This document shows, in pieces, positions 6,838 to 8,967 of a DNA stretch of 8,967 nucleotides. The DNA is from Frankiaceae bacterium (GTDB lineage Bacteria; Actinomycetota; Actinomycetes; Mycobacteriales; SCTD01): NCBI GenBank assembly GCA_947479995.1, contig CANKBT010000111.1, forward strand, positions 1-8,967, in the 5' to 3' direction. The notes beneath the pieces are model-generated. The model was not told the origin of the DNA. It did not search any database and worked only from the letters and a program-made list of their open reading frames with translations. A program made the position numbers and the translations under genes. Positions within the stretch are counted from its first letter, which is position 1, and every line of letters begins with the position of its first letter.

Positions 6838-8134
6838 AGACGGCGTACGCCCGGCGCGGCTCGGGCGCGAGCACGACCGGCGAGGCGGCCGGGCGCAGGC
6901 GGAGCTCGACGGTCGTCCAGCCGTCCTGGCTGCGCAGGGCCACCGAGCCGCCGTGCACCTCGATGAGCCGGCGCACGACGTAGAGGCCCATGCCGAGGCC
7001 CTCGCGGGCCCGGGTGGCGGAGGTGTCGGCCTGCGTGAAGGGCTCGAACAGCCGGCGGGCGACGTCCTCGGACAGCGGCGCGCCCTCGTTGCTCACCGAC
7101 AGCCAGACGCCGTCGGCGTCGGTGCCGCCCGCGACGACGGGGATCGCGCCGGGCGCGCCGTGCTGCTGGGCGTTGTCGACGAGGTTGGCGAGCACCTGGT
7201 GCAGCGCCGCGCGGTCGATGCGCGCGAGGGTGCCGGGGCTCACCGCGACGGTGACCGCCGGGCACTCGGGGCGCGCGGCGCCGGCGAGCATGACGACCTC
7301 GGCGGCCACGGCGTCGACCTCGGCGGCGGCGCGCGGGTCGGCGGCGGTCGCCTGCGCGGCGGTGAGCATGTTCTCCAGCAGGCGCGACAGGCGCTCCTCC
7401 TGCTCGAGCACCGCCTCGAGCAGCCGGGCGCGGCCGGCGGCGTCGAGCCGCTCGCCGCGCTTGAGCAGGGTGAGGGCGGCGCCGCGGATGCCGGTGAGCG
7501 GCGTGCGGAACTCGTGGCTCACGGTGCCGATGAGGTCGGTGCGGATGCGGTCGGTCTGCTCGAGCTGCGCGCGGACGCTGCCCTGGCCGCTGAACAGCGC
7601 GGCCTGCAGGGCGTCCTTCTCGCGCTGCGCCTTCTCGTTGGCGTGCCAGAACACGACGAGCACGATCGACTCGGCGACGACGAAGGCGGCGTGCACGAGG
7701 GCCGTGCGCCACGAGCCGACGTCGGTGACCAGGCCGTGCTGCACCAGCACGAACCCGACCGCCAGGACGTACGGCGACCAGTCCTCGTACAGCGCGACGA
7801 CCGCGACGGCGACGAAGTAGTGGAAGTGCATCTCGGTGAGGCCGTCGTACAGGTGCACGAGCACCGAGGAGCAGATGAGCAGGCCGGCGGTCGCGGCGCA
7901 CGAGCGGGTGCGGCGCGGGCCCGGGGCGACGGCGATCGCGAGGAAGCCGGCGATCATCGCCATGTCGGTGAGCACGTGCAGCGGCTCGTAGCCGCGGGCC
8001 AGCCCCAGCACCGAGAGCACGGGCACGTGCAGCGCCAGGAGCACACAGACGAAGCGGTGCCGCCAGGCGAAGTCCGACGGCGCCAGCTCGCGGCCGCGGG
8101 GCAGCCACGCCGCGCGGGGGCTCGAGGACGACAT
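6836..8134 (-). CDS. Membrane sensor histidine kinase (orphan)
   Basis: From the ATG at 8134 the protein has 432 residues. Six hydrophobic segments (about 28-46, 53-71, 80-95, 103-115, 121-137, 145-164) form the sensor, which contains EMHFHYF (101-107), LYEDW (115-119) and QHG (132-134). A charged linker leads to the dimerisation domain with SHEFRTPL (206-213; phospho-acceptor H207). The ATPase domain has the N-box Asn N321 in NLVDNAQQHG, a G1 segment reading SNEG (348-351) where DxG is common, LFEPF (362-366) and an intact EGLGMGLYVVRRL G2 box (378-390). The kinase is probably active and autophosphorylates to signal to a response regulator, but none is adjacent. The start is uncertain: in-frame ATGs at 8152 and 8170 and a GTG at 8233 are alternatives, none with a good Shine-Dalgarno sequence. 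I chose 8134 because the extra N-terminal residues are Arg- and Gly-rich with no recognisable domain. The signal sensed is unknown. Confidence 0.92.
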   Translation of the reverse strand: MSSSSPRAAWLPRGRELAPSDFAWRHRFVCVLLALHVPVLSVLGLARGYEPLHVLTDMAMIAGFLAIAVAPGPRRTRSCAATAGLLICSSVLVHLYDGLTEMHFHYFVAVAVVALYEDWSPYVLAVGFVLVQHGLVTDVGSWRTALVHAAFVVAESIVLVVFWHANEKAQREKDALQAALFSGQGSVRAQLEQTDRIRTDLIGTVSHEFRTPLTGIRGAALTLLKRGERLDAAGRARLLEAVLEQEERLSRLLENMLTAAQATAADPRAAAEVDAVAAEVVMLAGAARPECPAVTVAVSPGTLARIDRAALHQVLANLVDNAQQHGAPGAIPVVAGGTDADGVWLSVSNEGAPLSEDVARRLFEPFTQADTSATRAREGLGMGLYVVRRLIEVHGGSVALRSQDGWTTVELRLRPAASPVVLAPEPRRAYAV

Positions 8135-8169
8135 GCGCTCAGGCTCGGCCATCCGGCCCTGGCGCACCA

Positions 8170-8245
8170 TGACCCGTTCGGGCCATCCCTGCCCGATGCG
8201 CCCGGCTCGTCCGGGTCGGGTCGCGCACGTCACACGAACGGGTCA
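8170..8245. repeat. Widely spaced 11-bp inverted repeat
   Basis: TGACCCGTTCG at 8170-8180 and its exact reverse complement at 8235-8245 are separated by 54 bp. They lie in the region upstream of both the histidine kinase and gltB. The right arm ends 27 bp before the candidate gltB -10 element. They could be paired operator sites for a regulator, or chance; the left arm abuts one possible kinase start codon. Confidence 0.5.
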
Positions 8246-8272
8246 GCGGGGGCGTCCCCGGCGCCCGCTGTG

Positions 8273-8278
8273 TAACCT
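8273..8278 (+). promoter_or_regulatory. Candidate -10 element of gltB
   Basis: TAACCT is the most AT-rich hexamer in the intergenic region and fits the actinobacterial TANNNT pattern. Transcription would start near 8285 and give a leader of about 88 nt. No convincing -35 sequence is seen 16-18 bp upstream (around 8249-8255). Within the leader, CCTGCC (8287-8292) and GGCAGG (8303-8308) can form a 6-bp stem. Confidence 0.5.
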
Positions 8279-8358
8279 GTCGGCAACCTGCCACGGCGGG
8301 TCGGCAGGGCCAGCGACGTCCCTCCTCGAGCACCGCACGACACCTCGGACACGACGTC

Positions 8359-8364
8359 GGAAGG
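8359..8364 (+). promoter_or_regulatory. Shine-Dalgarno sequence of gltB
   Basis: GGAAGG lies 8 nt before the GTG at 8373. It fixes the start of gltB and shows that this gene, unlike lgt, has an mRNA leader. Confidence 0.65.
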
Positions 8365-8372
8365 CCGCACCC

Positions 8373-8967
8373 GTGCACGACCTCCCCCCTGCCCAGGGCC
8401 TGTACGACCCCGCCAACGAGCACGACGCCTGCGGTGTCGCCTTCGTCGTCGACGTCGCCGGCCGGGCCTCGCACGACATCGTCGTCAAGGGCATCACCGC
8501 GCTCGAGAACCTCGAGCACCGCGGCGCCGCCGGCAGCGAGCCCAACTCCGGCGACGGCGCGGGCATCCTCGTGCAGGTCCCGGACGCCTTCTACCGCGCG
8601 GTCGCGCCCGCGGCGCTGCCCGAGGCCGGCCGCTACGCCGTCGGCACGGCCTTCCTGCCGACCGAGCCGCGCGCCGCCGCCGACGCGCAGCTGGCCTTCG
8701 ACCGGCTCGCCGCCGAGGAGGGGCTGCGCGTCGTCGGCTGGCGCGAGCTGCCCGTCGACCCGACCGGCGCGGGCGTCGGCACCACCGCGCTCGGCACCAT
8801 GCCGGTCTTCAAGCAGGTGTTCCTGGCCTGGTCGCCCGAGCTCGAGGACCACTCGTCGTACGCGCTGGAGCGCCGCGCCTTCGTCGTGCGCAAGCGCGCC
8901 GAGCACGAGCTGCACGTCTACTTCCCGTCGCTGTCGACCCGCACGGTCGTCTACAAGGGGATGCTCA
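8373..8967 (+). CDS. gltB: Glutamate synthase large subunit, N-terminal part
   Basis: The first 198 codons are present; the gene runs off the right edge without a stop. GltB with GltD makes two glutamates from glutamine and 2-oxoglutarate in ammonia assimilation. The N-terminus carries EHDACGVAF (16-24), in which C20 is expected to become the N-terminal nucleophile of the class II glutamine amidotransferase domain after removal of a 19-residue propeptide. It is followed by LENLEHRGA (44-52) and GDGAGIL (60-66), both diagnostic for the GltB amidotransferase domain. The GTG at 8373 has GGAAGG eight nt upstream. The gene is divergent from the histidine kinase. The FMN/Fe-S synthase and structural domains lie outside the window, and gltD is expected further downstream. 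Confidence 0.96.
   Translation, partial: MHDLPPAQGLYDPANEHDACGVAFVVDVAGRASHDIVVKGITALENLEHRGAAGSEPNSGDGAGILVQVPDAFYRAVAPAALPEAGRYAVGTAFLPTEPRAAADAQLAFDRLAAEEGLRVVGWRELPVDPTGAGVGTTALGTMPVFKQVFLAWSPELEDHSSYALERRAFVVRKRAEHELHVYFPSLSTRTVVYKGML

Noticed and set aside
6674..8275. 533-codon plus-strand open frame opposite the histidine kinase
   Set aside because: It is the antisense shadow of a gene with H, N, F and G2 boxes, and is rich in Gly/Arg/Ala/Asp without a domain.
8279..8372. Riboswitch in the gltB leader
   Set aside because: Only a 6-bp stem and a repeated CGACGTC are visible; nothing matches a known riboswitch layout, and such stems are expected by chance in very GC-rich DNA.
8139..8915. 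Minus-strand open frame opposite gltB
   Set aside because: The plus strand encodes a clear GltB amidotransferase domain running off the edge; the minus frame has no recognisable motif.

Overview
The window is very GC-rich, with coding sequence nearly wall to wall and a strong G/C bias at third codon positions. The gene order hisI (3' end), trpE, Trp-operon membrane protein, trpC, trpB, trpA, then lgt and gltB is the order known from actinobacteria such as Mycobacterium and Streptomyces. The source is therefore very probably a high-GC actinomycete. I cannot name the genus from sequence alone.

Layout: positions 1-81 are the 3' end of hisI. Positions 92-5124 are a tightly coupled tryptophan cluster: trpE, a small four-helix membrane protein of the Trp-operon-associated family, trpC, trpB and trpA. 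The gap at hisI/trpE is 10 nt, the gap at the membrane protein/trpC is 2 nt, and the other three junctions overlap by 4 nt. The cluster supplies anthranilate synthase component I, indole-glycerol-phosphate synthase and both tryptophan synthase subunits. trpG, trpD and trpF/priA are not in the window. No trp leader or attenuator fits between hisI and trpE, so transcription probably enters from the his side, perhaps helped by an internal leaderless promoter in front of trpC. Convergent to trpA lies a small minus-strand gene (5159-5779) resembling a nucleotidyltransferase with eroded catalytic acidic residues. It is divergent from lgt (5833-6786), the prolipoprotein diacylglyceryl transferase. 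Both genes of this divergent pair show a TANNNT box six bases before a GTG start, the usual geometry of actinobacterial leaderless transcripts. Convergent to lgt is an orphan membrane histidine kinase (minus strand, about 8134-6836). The final 595 bases are the 5' end of gltB, the glutamate synthase large subunit, running off the right edge.

Most of the window is ordinary core biosynthesis; I see no mobile element, CRISPR array, phage gene, tRNA or rRNA, and no convincing unknown multi-gene system. No stretch longer than 300 bases lacks a gene; the longest is the 139-238 bp (depending on the kinase start) before gltB. The points worth a second look are a probable CTG start codon for trpA, a Glu in place of the catalytic Asp60 in TrpA, the degenerate nucleotidyltransferase-like protein, the leaderless promoter candidates, a histidine-bearing membrane sensor domain in the kinase, and an 11-bp inverted repeat in the kinase/gltB intergenic region.
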